NCBI RefSeq assembly: GCF_009602535.1
Contig: NZ_WIQI01000011.1
Coordinates: 1-58,457, forward strand
Length of the DNA: 58,457 nt
From: Ornithinicoccus halotolerans
GTDB taxonomy: Bacteria; Actinomycetota; Actinomycetes; Actinomycetales; Dermatophilaceae
Direction: 5' to 3'
The notes beneath the pieces are model-generated. The model saw only the letters and a program-made list of their open reading frames with translations, was not told the origin of the DNA and made no database searches. Positions 39,745 through 48,790 of this stretch are shown here, in pieces; the first letter of the stretch is position 1, and the number at the start of each line of letters is the position of its first letter. The translations under genes and the position numbers were made by a program.

Positions 39745-40734
39745 TCACTGCTCCGCCACGAGCCGTCCCTCCTCCATGACCACGTCTCCGTCGATCGTGA
39801 TGGTCGGGTGCCAGAACACCAGATCGATGTGCAAGCCTGCCTGCACCCGCTCTACGCCGGGATCGGCCGGAGTCGTCCCGACTGCGATGTGCGCGGTGCC
39901 CAGGACGGCTTCGGCGCTCATCATGTCGTCGATCATCTGCGCCTCTGGATTCATGCCCACACCCACCTCGGACACCTGGTAAGCGTGCGGAGTGTGCGCC
40001 GACTCGAGCAGGTCACTGAGCCGCTGCCCTTCATGACCCTCAGCGATGTGCACCATGCGGCCGTTCTCGATCCTCGCGTGAATGGGTTCGCTGAGAAGGC
40101 CTAAGCCGACCCCGTAGGCATCGGCGATGAGCTGACCGGTCGTACCGGCCAGGCTTGGCACCAGGCCCCACTCCAGGCAGGGCGGTGTCCCAAACTGACC
40201 GGCGCGGTCGGCCATGCCGGTCAGCGCGCGCCCGGAACGCCCACCGAGATCAATCGCCAGGTCGGTGCCCCGGGTCGTCGTGATCTGCATGATGGAGCCC
40301 GCCGTGACCCGGTCCGCGAGGTGCTCAATGCGCTGGCGATGAGCGGGAAAGTCGGCGTACATCGCGCCCGTCCCGTCGAACAGGTGGGGTGGCGGAGAGC
40401 CGACGTAGAGGTACCTGGTACCTGCTTGCTGGAGATCCTGCCGCGCCTGACTGTGCCGAACCGACACTGCCGTGATCTCGACGACGGCATCCAGGCCTTC
40501 CAGCTGCGCGGCGGCCGTCGCCGGCACCTCGGCATCCGTGCCCTCTGAGGCAGGCAGCTCGACAACGCGGGTTCGGGCGCCCTCCGCCCGCAGCACCCGC
40601 TCCGTCTCCACTCGGAGCAGGTCGTCGGTGCCGGGGTCGATGAGAATCCCAACGGACTCGTTGTGCACCCCTCCCAGGCAGGAGAGCAGGTTGGCGACCC
40701 CGCGCTGGAAGTCGCTGTTGCTGTGTTGGCTCAT
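39745..40734 (-). CDS. M29 aminopeptidase/NicX-like metalloprotein
   Basis: A 329-aa protein resembling thermophilic aminopeptidases (family M29) and 2,5-dihydroxypyridine 5,6-dioxygenase NicX. Visible conserved parts are GSIMQITTTRGTDLAIDLGG, PPCLEWGLVPSL, EPIHARIENGRMVHIAEG, YQVSEVGVGMNPEAQ and HIDLVFWHPTITIDGDVVME; the Glu and His residues in these are likely metal ligands. Whether it is a peptidase or a ring-cleaving oxygenase cannot be decided by eye. Neighbours related to nicotinate-type routes (racemase/maleate-isomerase fold, amide hydrolases) make the second worth considering. It follows the TRAP transporter genes by 62 bases. Confidence 0.75.
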   Translation of the reverse strand: MSQHSNSDFQRGVANLLSCLGGVHNESVGILIDPGTDDLLRVETERVLRAEGARTRVVELPASEGTDAEVPATAAAQLEGLDAVVEITAVSVRHSQARQDLQQAGTRYLYVGSPPPHLFDGTGAMYADFPAHRQRIEHLADRVTAGSIMQITTTRGTDLAIDLGGRSGRALTGMADRAGQFGTPPCLEWGLVPSLAGTTGQLIADAYGVGLGLLSEPIHARIENGRMVHIAEGHEGQRLSDLLESAHTPHAYQVSEVGVGMNPEAQMIDDMMSAEAVLGTAHIAVGTTPADPGVERVQAGLHIDLVFWHPTITIDGDVVMEEGRLVAEQ

Positions 40735-40796
40735 TTGCTCATTGCTCCATTCTTGGGGTCTACGTGATGCACAGAAGCGCTCCCTGTGCTGCCGGT

Positions 40797-42074
40797 CTAC
40801 AAGCCCACGGCTCTGGGCAGCCAGGTGGTCAGGGCCGGCAACGCGGCCGTCAGGACCAACGTCACCAGGATCGGCGCGTAGAAGGGAGCCGTGCCCTGGA
40901 TGACTCTCTCCAGTCCCAGCCCCGAGATCTGGCTTCCCACATACAGGCAGAGCCCCACCGGTGGTGTGATCAGTCCGAGCCCAAGGCCGAGCACCATCAC
41001 CACGCCAACCTGCAGCGGGTCGGCCCCCAGCTCGACCATGGCCGGGGCGATGATGGGCGTGAGGACGATGAGTGCCGCGGCCACCTCCATGAACGTGCCG
41101 ACAATCAGCAGGAAGACGAGGACGAGCAACCAGACGACGATCAGGTTCGTGGAGACGCTGAACAACGCCTCGCTGATTCGTTGCGGTACTCGTTCGCGCG
41201 CCAGGGCGTGCCCCAGAGGCGTCGCGAACGCGATGATCAACATCAGCGCGGAGGTCAAGATGGTGGTACGCATCGCGATGGCCACCAGGTCGCGCCAGCG
41301 GAGCACACGGAATACCAGCAACCCGAGCACCAGGGCATAGACAACGGCGATGACGGCCGCCTCGGTCGGTGTAGCGACCCCCAGCAGGATGGCCCCGAGG
41401 ATGATCGCCGGTGTCAGCATCGGAAGAACCGCCCTGACGGCCGCTTCTCCGAACTCCCGGAGGGTGCTCCGGTGCCGCTGTCCGAGCTCGCGACGTGCGG
41501 CGATGATCGCCACCAGGGCCATCAGCGACAGGCCCATCACGACGCCAGGAATGATGGCGCCGACGAACAGGCCCCCGATCGAGGTCCCCGTGATGGAGGC
41601 GAAGATGATGATGTTGATGCTTGGTGGGAGGATGGGCCCGATCGTGGACGAGGACACCGTCACGCCCACGCTGAAGTCGTCGGGGTAGCCGTTGTCCCGC
41701 ATCGCCTTCAGCTCGACCCGGCCCAGGCCCGCGGTGTCGGCGACGGCAGAGCCGGACATCCCGGAGAACACCATACTGGCCACCACGTTGGCGTGCCCGA
41801 GGCTGCCGGGAAGCCGGCCCACCAACGCACGGGCGAAGGCAAAGATGCGGTCAGTGATGCCACCGACGTTCATCAGCTCGCCTGCGAGGATGAAGAACGG
41901 GATAGCCATCAGGGGAATGGAAGTCATTTGCCCGACCATGCGCTGAGGCAGCAGCGAAAGGTCTGCGCCACCCATGAGCAGGTACAGTCCTGCAGCAGCG
42001 GCGATGCAAAAGGCCACCGGAACGCGCAGCAGCATTAGCAGGACCAGCGTGATGAACACCGCGGTGATCATCAT
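40797..42074 (-). CDS. dctM: TRAP transporter large permease (DctM family)
   Basis: A 425-aa membrane protein with about 12 helices. Family signatures are SIPLMAIPFFILAGELMNVG, FSGMSGSAVADTAGLG, GVTVSSSTIGPILPPSINII and LGLGLGLITPPVGLCLYVG. It is the ion-driven channel subunit and couples solute import to a sodium gradient. ATG at 42074 overlaps the small-subunit stop (ATGA) and has GGAGG upstream; the longer frame to 42218 lies inside the DctQ gene. It acts with the DctQ and DctP products encoded just upstream. Confidence 0.95.
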   Translation of the reverse strand: MMITAVFITLVLLMLLRVPVAFCIAAAAGLYLLMGGADLSLLPQRMVGQMTSIPLMAIPFFILAGELMNVGGITDRIFAFARALVGRLPGSLGHANVVASMVFSGMSGSAVADTAGLGRVELKAMRDNGYPDDFSVGVTVSSSTIGPILPPSINIIIFASITGTSIGGLFVGAIIPGVVMGLSLMALVAIIAARRELGQRHRSTLREFGEAAVRAVLPMLTPAIILGAILLGVATPTEAAVIAVVYALVLGLLVFRVLRWRDLVAIAMRTTILTSALMLIIAFATPLGHALARERVPQRISEALFSVSTNLIVVWLLVLVFLLIVGTFMEVAAALIVLTPIIAPAMVELGADPLQVGVVMVLGLGLGLITPPVGLCLYVGSQISGLGLERVIQGTAPFYAPILVTLVLTAALPALTTWLPRAVGL

Positions 42075-42625
42075 GGCGATGCCTCCTCGACTTTGTCCTG
42101 CTCGGCGTTCGTCGACCCTGTGATGAAATGGAAGCGGTAGTCGACAAGCATCATCTGCACCATCCGGATCGTGGCTAGCACGGCGAAAGCAGGGACCGCC
42201 GCATAGACGTATGTCCACGAGATCGGCAGCGCAAGTGCAGACCTGCCGGTGTCTCGAGCTAGCTCATATCCCTTGACGAGGAGAACCACCAAGATTGCCT
42301 CGATGACCAGGAACCCGAACCAGCGGACCACGATCTGCAGGGTTGCGGGCATTCGATCCACGACGAAGCCCACGGAGATGTGCTCAGCCCGCTTCAGTGC
42401 ACCGATGGAGCCAAGGAAGATGAGCCAGACCATGAGCAGCCCGCTGAGCTCGTTGGACCAGTGCAGCGGGGATCCCAGCAGATAGCGGAACGCCACCGAC
42501 GTGGCGGTGATGACCAGCAGCGCCACCAAGATGCCGGTCGCGACGATCTCTTCCAGGTTGTCGACGAGGACCCGGAGCGGGCCAGGTGACGCCGGTGGCC
42601 CACGGCGGCCATCGCTCGCGTCCAT
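42071..42625 (-). CDS. dctQ: TRAP transporter small permease (DctQ family)
   Basis: A 184-aa membrane protein with four helices (about residues 25-47, 61-80, 100-120, 140-162). WSNELSGLLMVWLIFLGSIG, followed by KRAEHISVGF, is the DctQ signature. It bridges the binding protein and the large permease. It starts 4 bases after the binding-protein stop and overlaps the large permease start by ATGA, so all three subunits come from one message. Confidence 0.93.
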   Translation of the reverse strand: MDASDGRRGPPASPGPLRVLVDNLEEIVATGILVALLVITATSVAFRYLLGSPLHWSNELSGLLMVWLIFLGSIGALKRAEHISVGFVVDRMPATLQIVVRWFGFLVIEAILVVLLVKGYELARDTGRSALALPISWTYVYAAVPAFAVLATIRMVQMMLVDYRFHFITGSTNAEQDKVEEASP

Positions 42626-42629
42626 GGCT

Positions 42630-43706
42630 CTACTCGGCGGCCTGGATAGCCTGGTAGAGGTCGAGCATCACACCGTCCTGGAAAGACTCCGGAAAGCCCT
42701 CCAGTCGAGCCCGGAAGGCCTCGACATCCGGCTCAACCAGTTCCATACCACCTTCGCTGGTGAGTTCTCCGCGGAGATCCTCCTCCGCCTGCAGCACCGT
42801 CTCGTCGATGAAGTCGCCGGCCTCCTGCGTTGCGCCGTCCAGGGCAGCGCGCTGCTCCTCGCACAGAGAGTCATGTAGTTCCGGATTGATCGCCACCATG
42901 AGGTTCGCGACCGTGTGGCCGGTCAGCATGAGGTAGTCCTGCACCTCGTTGAGGTTCGACGTGGCGATCGTTGGCAGCGGGTTCTCCTGGGCGTCCACGA
43001 CACCGCTCTGCAGCGCAGTATAAAGTTCGGAGAAGTCGACGGGCGACGGCGTCGCGCCCATCTGGGCCCACGACTGCTCGACGACGGGGACAGGGGTAAT
43101 CCGGAGCTTGACGCCTTGTAGTTCATCCGGCGTCTGAATCGGCTGGTTGGCCGTGAGGTGCCTGGTGCCGTAGTACCAGGAGGGGTCGAGGATGCGCACC
43201 TGTGCCTGCTCCTCAACGGTCTCGACTATCTGCTGTCCCGGCTCACCGTCCATCGCCGCCTTCAAGTGCTCGTAGTCGCGGAAGGCGTAGGGCAGAGCCA
43301 GCACGTTGGTCTCCGGCGCCACGGTGCCGTAGGCGTTACCGACGATGGCCGCCATCTCCAGCGATCCGCTGGCCAGCCCTTCCAGGTACTCCTGCTCATT
43401 CCCGAGCTGCCCGGCGGGGAAAACCTGAACCTCCAACGTGCCGCCACTCTTCTCGGCGGCTAGTTCGGCTAGACGCTCGGTGGCCTGGTCCACTGGTGAC
43501 CCCGGGGCCACTGCGTGGGCGACGCGCAAGACGACATCCTCACAGTCCTCGCCGACGCTGACCTGCGCTGTCCCATCGGGGCCTCCCTCATCCTCCGGTG
43601 AGGGGTCCTCCGCTTGCTGTCCACACGAAGCGATCAGCGATGCCGCGCACACCAGGGTGATCGCGGGAATCGCCCGGGATGGTGTAGTCAATGAGCGCTT
43701 GCGCAT
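42630..43706 (-). CDS. dctP: TRAP transporter substrate-binding lipoprotein (DctP family)
   Basis: A 358-aa extracytoplasmic binding protein. Signal peptide with lipobox LIASCGQQ (lipidated Cys near 27). LRVAHAVAPGSPVDQATERLAE opens the DctP domain, VFPAGQLGNEQEYLEGLASG is a signature, and GVKLRITPVPV contains the Arg that binds substrate carboxylate in this family, which implies an organic acid ligand. ATG at 43706 is chosen because the signal peptide begins there. It follows the cyclase-family gene by 76 bases on the same strand. Confidence 0.94.
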   Translation of the reverse strand: MRKRSLTTPSRAIPAITLVCAASLIASCGQQAEDPSPEDEGGPDGTAQVSVGEDCEDVVLRVAHAVAPGSPVDQATERLAELAAEKSGGTLEVQVFPAGQLGNEQEYLEGLASGSLEMAAIVGNAYGTVAPETNVLALPYAFRDYEHLKAAMDGEPGQQIVETVEEQAQVRILDPSWYYGTRHLTANQPIQTPDELQGVKLRITPVPVVEQSWAQMGATPSPVDFSELYTALQSGVVDAQENPLPTIATSNLNEVQDYLMLTGHTVANLMVAINPELHDSLCEEQRAALDGATQEAGDFIDETVLQAEEDLRGELTSEGGMELVEPDVEAFRARLEGFPESFQDGVMLDLYQAIQAAE

Positions 43707-43782
43707 TGGTTGCTCCAGTCTCTCTGCGGTCGGTCGGTAGGCAAGGTCGCGGGGCCACGCACCGCGACTTCTGGTGGGCGGA

Positions 43783-44466
43783 TCAGTCGTGTTCCTGGAG
43801 GGCCACCGCCCTGACCGGTGAGCCGTCCGCTCCTTCGAAGGGGATGGGCAGGGCAAAGAACTTGACCCGCTTGCTGGTGAGGCTGTGGAGGTTGGTGAGA
43901 TACTCGATGACGGCGATGCCTTCGGGGAAGAAGTGAGCGTGAGTGGTGAACTCTTCCTGCGTACACAGCGCGTACCGCTCAGGATCAGTCACCTGGTAGC
44001 GAAGAACGTAATCCGGCGGGTAGTCGTAGCCCACGAGCTTCACCCCTCGCTCGATGAGCCAGCGGCAGGCCGTCGCATCGGTGTACGGAGCCTCCGCCCA
44101 GAATCTCATCGATTCCCAGTCGCATTTCTGCGGCCAGTCGGTCCTGAGGAGAACGATGTCGCCTTCGCCGATGTCGGCGGCATGGCGCTCCAGTTCCTCT
44201 GCGGTGATGGCTCCGTTGGGTCCCAGGTGGCTCAGGTCGACGACAACAGCGTCCCCGTAATAGCGCTCCAAGGGCACACTAGCGATATCCATACCGTCAG
44301 CCAGAAAGTGGTTGGGGCCGTCAGCGTGGGTGAAGCCGTGCATGTTGATCGTCATGTATGTGTGGCGAAAGGGGTCCCCGTCAGCCAGGTCGTCCTTGAG
44401 CATGGTGCGGGCAAACCAACGCCAGTGCTTGCGCGTGGGCAGCGTCAAGTCGATCAGCTGTCCCAT
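43783..44466 (-). CDS. Cyclase-family metal hydrolase (kynurenine formamidase-like)
   Basis: A 227-aa protein. The metal-binding motif MHGFTHADGPNHF (H-x3-H-x-D-x3-H, about residues 42-54) defines the family, and GDIVLLRTDWPQK and YDYPPDYV are further conserved segments. Members hydrolyse N-formylkynurenine, isatin or other cyclic amides and lactones. ATG at 44466 starts the family-like part (MGQLIDLTLPT); the frame extends to 44574, but that part is not family-like. It is the first gene of a leftward run that continues through the TRAP genes to the SDR gene at 36319, and an operator-like box lies about 165 bases upstream. Confidence 0.88.
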   Translation of the reverse strand: MGQLIDLTLPTRKHWRWFARTMLKDDLADGDPFRHTYMTINMHGFTHADGPNHFLADGMDIASVPLERYYGDAVVVDLSHLGPNGAITAEELERHAADIGEGDIVLLRTDWPQKCDWESMRFWAEAPYTDATACRWLIERGVKLVGYDYPPDYVLRYQVTDPERYALCTQEEFTTHAHFFPEGIAVIEYLTNLHSLTSKRVKFFALPIPFEGADGSPVRAVALQEHD

Positions 44467-45192
44467 GTCAGGACCGACCTTCCCGCACCACTCGCTGCCA
44501 GCACGTGCCGCCTGGGCCCGGGAAGGGCAGGCGTGGCCGGACCACGCGTGATGGCCACGGAGGAAGGTCCGCACGGCAGTTCGCGGTCATCACACGCATG
44601 GGAACCCTCTCGTATGGGCTGAACACAGGATGGTCTGTCCATTCCCCACCATGCTAGGCACGGCCCCCTGCCTTGGCAAGAGATCGCTTCGGGGGCGCGG
44701 CTGGCTGGCACATCGGGGCATGCCCGTACCGGCCGCTGGGCGTCAAGCTTCCTGACCGGTGGGGCCGGCCCGGTCGCGGTGTGGTGCCCCTGGCCGGTCA
44801 TGTCCGGCACAGTGTCCGTGCGGCTCGTTTCATTCTTGTTTCGCTTCGGTGACAGCGACCGCACGTTCGCTGGGCGTGGACTCGGCACGGCAGGTGCAGC
44901 GGCTACCTCCGGCCACTGGCAGAGCCGCACCGGCCCGACTCAGGCCCCCACGGGCCAGTCCCCCGAGGGGCCGGCATTGCTGGCGGTGCCGTCCCGGTTC
45001 GCGCCCGACCGCCGCGGCGAACCCCGTGAGCCGGCACCACGTCGGCGCACTCGTGGCGCGCGCCTGGCTGCCTTGCTGCCCCTGCTCAGCTACGTGCTGC
45101 CCGGCCGAGACAGACCGTCCGAGACGTCGCTGGGCTGTCGCGAACGAACCGTCGCCAGGAGCTGCACGCGGGGGACCTCCCCCTCGCTGCCA
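44467..45192. other. Gap between the cyclase gene and the FadR-type regulator gene
   Basis: About 725 bases with no gene that I can support. Rightward frames here are Pro/Arg-rich and have no recognisable domain. The stretch holds an operator-like box (44630-44642) and must carry the promoter of the cyclase/TRAP operon. The remainder shows nothing recognisable and could be decayed coding DNA. Confidence 0.5.
44630..44642. promoter_or_regulatory. Operator-like box ATGGTCTGTCCAT upstream of the cyclase/TRAP operon
   Basis: It matches the TGGTCTGACCA box at other sites in this window except for one changed position in the right half (TCCA for ACCA). It lies 164 bases upstream of the cyclase start. 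Confidence 0.55.
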
Positions 45193-45933
45193 TCACTCGC
45201 CGTCGCGGAGAACCGAATAGAACCCTTCGATGTGGTGTCGCATCAGTTCAGCGGCCCCGTCGGCGTCACCGCGAGAAACGGCGTCGAGTATCTGCTGGTG
45301 CTCGCGCAGCAGACCCTGGGAGTGCTCGGCCCAGTCCGGGTCGCCCTCGAACGCAGAGTCCATCGGCCGCCGGACCGCCTCTTTGAGGGCGGCCATGAGA
45401 TCGGCGAGGAGGACGTTCTTGGAGCCCCGGGCCAACTCGACGTGGAACTCAGTGTCGAACTCATGGAAGGTCTTGCGATCGATGTCCGGGCGGGCCATCT
45501 CCTCCAGCGCTTCCCGCACCGGACTGAGGTCTACTTCCTGCACCCTCGTGGCGAGGCGACGCACCGATTCCATCTCCAACACCATGCGCACAGTCAGCAC
45601 GTCCACCACCGAGTAGCTGGACAGCGCCACGTGCAGTCCCAGGAGGTCAGTGAGAGCCCTGTTGGGTTCGGCGGACACGATGAGTCCAGAAGAGGGGCCG
45701 GCACCCGGGCGGGTGCGCACGATCTCCATGGCCTGAAGCGTGCGCAGGGCCTCGCGTACCGACGGACGACTGACCTGTAGCAGCTCGCTCAGCTGCCGCT
45801 CCCCGGGGAGGCGATCACCGGGGCGGAGCCGCCCAGCGAAGATCTCGTCCTTGAGCCGGCGGACGACGAGCTCGTAGGTCTTAGCCCGGTCGAGGGGCTC
45901 AAGCTGCAGCGCCATGGTCATACCATAGGCCAT
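45193..45933 (-). CDS. GntR-family regulator, FadR subfamily (master regulator candidate of the right-hand cluster)
   Basis: A 246-aa protein. N-terminal HTH: ELVVRRLKDEIFAGRLRPGD, then LSELLQVSRPSVREALRTLQ and the wing VRTRPGAGPSSGLIV. The FCD domain (about 90-230) contains HEFDTEFHVELARGSKNVLL, with the acidic and His residues that bind a metal in this subfamily, and LREHQQILDAVSRGDADGA. Three possible ATGs lie at 45933, 45921 and 45915; no good ribosome site separates them. The box ATGGT-CAT-ACCAT covers these codons, so autorepression is likely. Position between the TRAP and Tct clusters fits control of both. Confidence 0.9.
   Translation of the reverse strand: MAYGMTMALQLEPLDRAKTYELVVRRLKDEIFAGRLRPGDRLPGERQLSELLQVSRPSVREALRTLQAMEIVRTRPGAGPSSGLIVSAEPNRALTDLLGLHVALSSYSVVDVLTVRMVLEMESVRRLATRVQEVDLSPVREALEEMARPDIDRKTFHEFDTEFHVELARGSKNVLLADLMAALKEAVRRPMDSAFEGDPDWAEHSQGLLREHQQILDAVSRGDADGAAELMRHHIEGFYSVLRDGE
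45914..45926. promoter_or_regulatory. Operator box ATGGT-CAT-ACCAT over the regulator start
   Basis: A perfect 5-bp palindrome around CAT with the core TGGT-N3-ACCA, overlapping the start codons of the FadR-type regulator. Suggests autoregulation, and that the shorter start or a promoter close to 45933 is used. Confidence 0.65.
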
Positions 45934-46025
45934 TCTACCCGTGCCGTAGCCAGGCCCGACCGTCTACCAGCAAGGACGGCATCGTGGAGCTGAGACGTTC
46001 CTCGGTTGACGCGGTGCCTGGCTCC

Positions 46026-47234
46026 TCACGGCTCGAAGACTCCGTCCCCGTAGTCCTCCGCCCAGTCCGGCTCGCCGCTCATCATGGCCGCGGCCAGCCG
46101 GCCCAGCTCGTCACCCGACTTGGCGCCAGCACCGTTGCCCCCGGTCAGCACGCCGATCCCGGTGTCACCGCGGGTGATGTACGGATGTCCGCCTGGGGGC
46201 ACGGTGATGATGCAGGTCTGCGGACGCACGTCGACCGCGACCAGGTCTGGGATTACCTCTTGCGCCTTGGCCAGCAGCATCTCGGCGACTGCGGGGTCGC
46301 CCTCCCCGGCGCACCACTGCTGCAGAGCAGTCTTCGATGCCAGGACCTCGGTGCGAGGCCCCCCGCCGATCTTGAGATACCACCGCCCGTCGGGGTACTG
46401 CATTGGCGGCACCATGTAGTAGCCGTGGCTGGCACCGTGAAGGCGTACTGATGGCATGCCCCGGAGGCTGCGCCGTAGCCCGTCCTCCACCTCAACGTGG
46501 ATGATGGTGCGCCCGAAGACGGTCAGGTCATGGGCCACCGGGGACCAGGACTCGAACCGACTGTAGGCGCCGACCGCGAGGAGGACATGCTGACCGTGGA
46601 TCGACCCGCCATCGGCCAGCGTGATGAGGTGGCCCCCACCGTTCGCAGTCCCGAGGTCTTCCATCGGCGCCTCAATGTGCGTGAGTCCGCGCCGCTGTCC
46701 GCGCCGGATCTGCGCCGTCACGAAGGCCCGGGGGTCAAAGTATCCCGCCGCTGTCGGCTCCAGCACCCCCACCGAACCGTCGCCAACGTTCAAGTAGCTA
46801 AACCGATGCCGTAACTGCGCGCAGCTCAGATGCTCGAATGAGTCGCTGTCCGGGCCGGCCAGCACCTGCTCGAGACTCCTGTGCTGAGCCGCAGCATCCT
46901 CGGCCACCACCAGCAGGCTGCCGACGTCAGTAAAGAACGACACACCTGTCGACGACTCGATGTCACGGAACCGGGAGAGCGAACGGCGCCCGAGCTGGGC
47001 CCAGACAGGGTCGTTGGACCATTTCCGCGCGACCCGCGAGACGTCCCCGTGGCTGCTGTACCTCCCGTGGGCACCGCCTTCCCCTGCCGCGACGAGGGCC
47101 ACGTCCTTGCCGCGCTCGGCAAGGTAAGCGGCTGCGGAGGCACCCATGGGGCCTCCCCCGATCACCACATGCTCATAGGACCCGCCCATGGGTTCTGTTG
47201 CCGCTGGTTCAGACCTGTCCTTACTTGGAGTCAA
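46026..47234 (-). CDS. FAD-dependent amino-acid oxidase-family protein (sarcosine oxidase-like)
   Basis: A 402-aa DAO-family flavoprotein. HVVIGGGPMGASAAAYLAER (about residues 22-41) is the FAD-binding Rossmann motif, and GGAHGRYSSHGDVSRVARKW the flavin-linked segment of monomeric sarcosine oxidase relatives. Near the C-terminus TGGNGAGAKSGDELGRL completes the FAD site. It should oxidise a secondary or primary amine, releasing an imine, formaldehyde or an oxo acid. I use the TTG at 47234, since AAGGAGG lies 6 bases before it; this start lies inside the TctA gene. An ATG at 47189 is the alternative. It closes the Tct operon. Confidence 0.85.
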   Translation of the reverse strand: MTPSKDRSEPAATEPMGGSYEHVVIGGGPMGASAAAYLAERGKDVALVAAGEGGAHGRYSSHGDVSRVARKWSNDPVWAQLGRRSLSRFRDIESSTGVSFFTDVGSLLVVAEDAAAQHRSLEQVLAGPDSDSFEHLSCAQLRHRFSYLNVGDGSVGVLEPTAAGYFDPRAFVTAQIRRGQRRGLTHIEAPMEDLGTANGGGHLITLADGGSIHGQHVLLAVGAYSRFESWSPVAHDLTVFGRTIIHVEVEDGLRRSLRGMPSVRLHGASHGYYMVPPMQYPDGRWYLKIGGGPRTEVLASKTALQQWCAGEGDPAVAEMLLAKAQEVIPDLVAVDVRPQTCIITVPPGGHPYITRGDTGIGVLTGGNGAGAKSGDELGRLAAAMMSGEPDWAEDYGDGVFEP

Positions 47235-48753
47235 CGCGGGCCTCCTTCTGCGGTGCTGGCTGGCTCTTGGCGGTGGGATAGATGCGCCGTATCAGTGGGG
47301 GCGCCATGACCAGGGCAGCTGCCAGCAGGAGCAGCGCCAGGGAGCCGGGCCGCGTCAGGAAGATCGTCGGGTCACCGTGCGAGATGGACAGACTGCGAGC
47401 AAGCCCGGTCTCCATGATCGGCCCGAGGATGAGGCCGAGAATGACCGGGATGACGGGGTATCCGTATCGCTGCATGAGGAAGCCGATCACCCCGAAGATC
47501 AGCGTCACCCACACGCTCCACATCCGGTTCGTGAGGGAGTAGGCGCCTGCCAGGCAGAGGAACAGGATGAAGGGGTACATCAAGCCATACGGCACGCGCA
47601 GAACGTAGGCGAAGGCAGGCGCAAGGGGCAGGTTCAGGACTAGCAGAATGAGGTTCCCGATCCAGAAGGAGATGATCAGACCCCAGACGATCGTGGGTTG
47701 TTGCTCGAGGAGGAGGGGCCCGGGTTGCAGGCCGAACACCAGGAACGCCCCGAGCAGAACTGCCGTGGTCCCCGAGCCCGGGATACCCAAGGTCAACGTC
47801 GGCGCGAATGACCCGTTGGTGGCGGCGTTGTTTGCCGACTCCGGCCCGGCGACGCCTTCCACCATCCCCGTGCCGAAGAGGTGCCTGCGGGGCCCGGCAA
47901 GGCGCTTCTCGACGTCATAGCTGAAGAAGGAAGCCAACGTTGCGCCGACGCCGGGCAAGATGCCCAGCACGAAGCCGATGGCTGAGCCCCGGAACGCGGG
48001 CCGCCAGGTACGCCGCAGCTCGTCCCTGGTGATCATCATGTCCCGCCATCCCGTGGTCATCGGGTTCTCCGCGCCACGGCCCATCTGTCGGAACACTTCC
48101 GCGACGGCGATGATGCCGATGATCACCTCGATGTAGCCCAGGCCCCCGAAGAGCTCAACCCTGCCGAAGGTGTACCGGGCCTGACCGGACTGGGCGTCCA
48201 GGCCAATCGTGGCGATCAGCACGCCGAAGGCGGCCGCCGCGATTCCCTTCACCAGGGACCCGCCGCCCGTGAAGCCCGCGATGCTCAATAGTCCCAGCAC
48301 GGCGAGCGCCACTGTCTCCGGCGGGCCGAACTGCAAGGCGACGGCACTCAACATCGGCAAGGCGGCCATCAGCACAATCAGGCTGGTGGTGCCGCCCACG
48401 AAGGAAGCGATCGCCGCGGACGCCAACGCCCCGCCGGCCCGTCCTTGCTGCGCCATCGGGTACCCGTCGAACAGCACCACCGCCGAGGAGGAGTCACCTG
48501 GCGTCGCAACCAGGACCGTGCTGATCGTCGCCCCGTACTGCGACCCGTAGTAGATGCCCGCCAGCATGATGAGGGCACTGAGCGGATCCAGGGTCAGCGT
48601 CAAGGGCAGGAGGAGCGCCACTCCCGTGGCTGAGCCGAGCCCCGGCAGCATCCCGATGATGGTCCCGAGGGTGACTCCCACGAAGCAGTAGAGGATGTTG
48701 ACCGGGGAGACTGCGGCCTGCAGGCCCGCAAGGATCTCGGTGAGGGTTTCCAT
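47221..48753 (-). CDS. tctA: Tripartite tricarboxylate transporter permease TctA
   Basis: A 510-aa membrane protein with about 11-12 helices. GTIIGMLPGLGSATGVALLL and GIYYGSQYGATISTVLVATP are the first conserved block, GIPGSGTTAVLLGAFLVFGL the second. It is the large permease of the Tct family and works with TctB and a periplasmic TctC to import tri- or dicarboxylates or related acids. ATG at 48753, 37 bases after the TctB stop. The last 14 bases overlap the oxidoreductase gene. Confidence 0.95.
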   Translation of the reverse strand: METLTEILAGLQAAVSPVNILYCFVGVTLGTIIGMLPGLGSATGVALLLPLTLTLDPLSALIMLAGIYYGSQYGATISTVLVATPGDSSSAVVLFDGYPMAQQGRAGGALASAAIASFVGGTTSLIVLMAALPMLSAVALQFGPPETVALAVLGLLSIAGFTGGGSLVKGIAAAAFGVLIATIGLDAQSGQARYTFGRVELFGGLGYIEVIIGIIAVAEVFRQMGRGAENPMTTGWRDMMITRDELRRTWRPAFRGSAIGFVLGILPGVGATLASFFSYDVEKRLAGPRRHLFGTGMVEGVAGPESANNAATNGSFAPTLTLGIPGSGTTAVLLGAFLVFGLQPGPLLLEQQPTIVWGLIISFWIGNLILLVLNLPLAPAFAYVLRVPYGLMYPFILFLCLAGAYSLTNRMWSVWVTLIFGVIGFLMQRYGYPVIPVILGLILGPIMETGLARSLSISHGDPTIFLTRPGSLALLLLAAALVMAPPLIRRIYPTAKSQPAPQKEARVDSK

Positions 48754-48790
48754 GTCACTCCGTCAGGGGAAGAGATGCCGGCGCGCAGCG

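Noticed and set aside
39745-40734. Naming the 32.9-44.5 kb genes a nicotinate (nic) pathway
   Set aside because: NicX-like and racemase-fold proteins are present, but hydroxylase, N-formylmaleamate deformylase and maleamate amidase genes are not recognisable, and the racemase-fold protein lacks the first maleate isomerase cysteine.
44759-45780. Rightward frames of 153 and 333 codons in and beyond the gap before the regulator gene
   Set aside because: Low-complexity composition, no domain, and the longer one runs antisense through the GntR gene.
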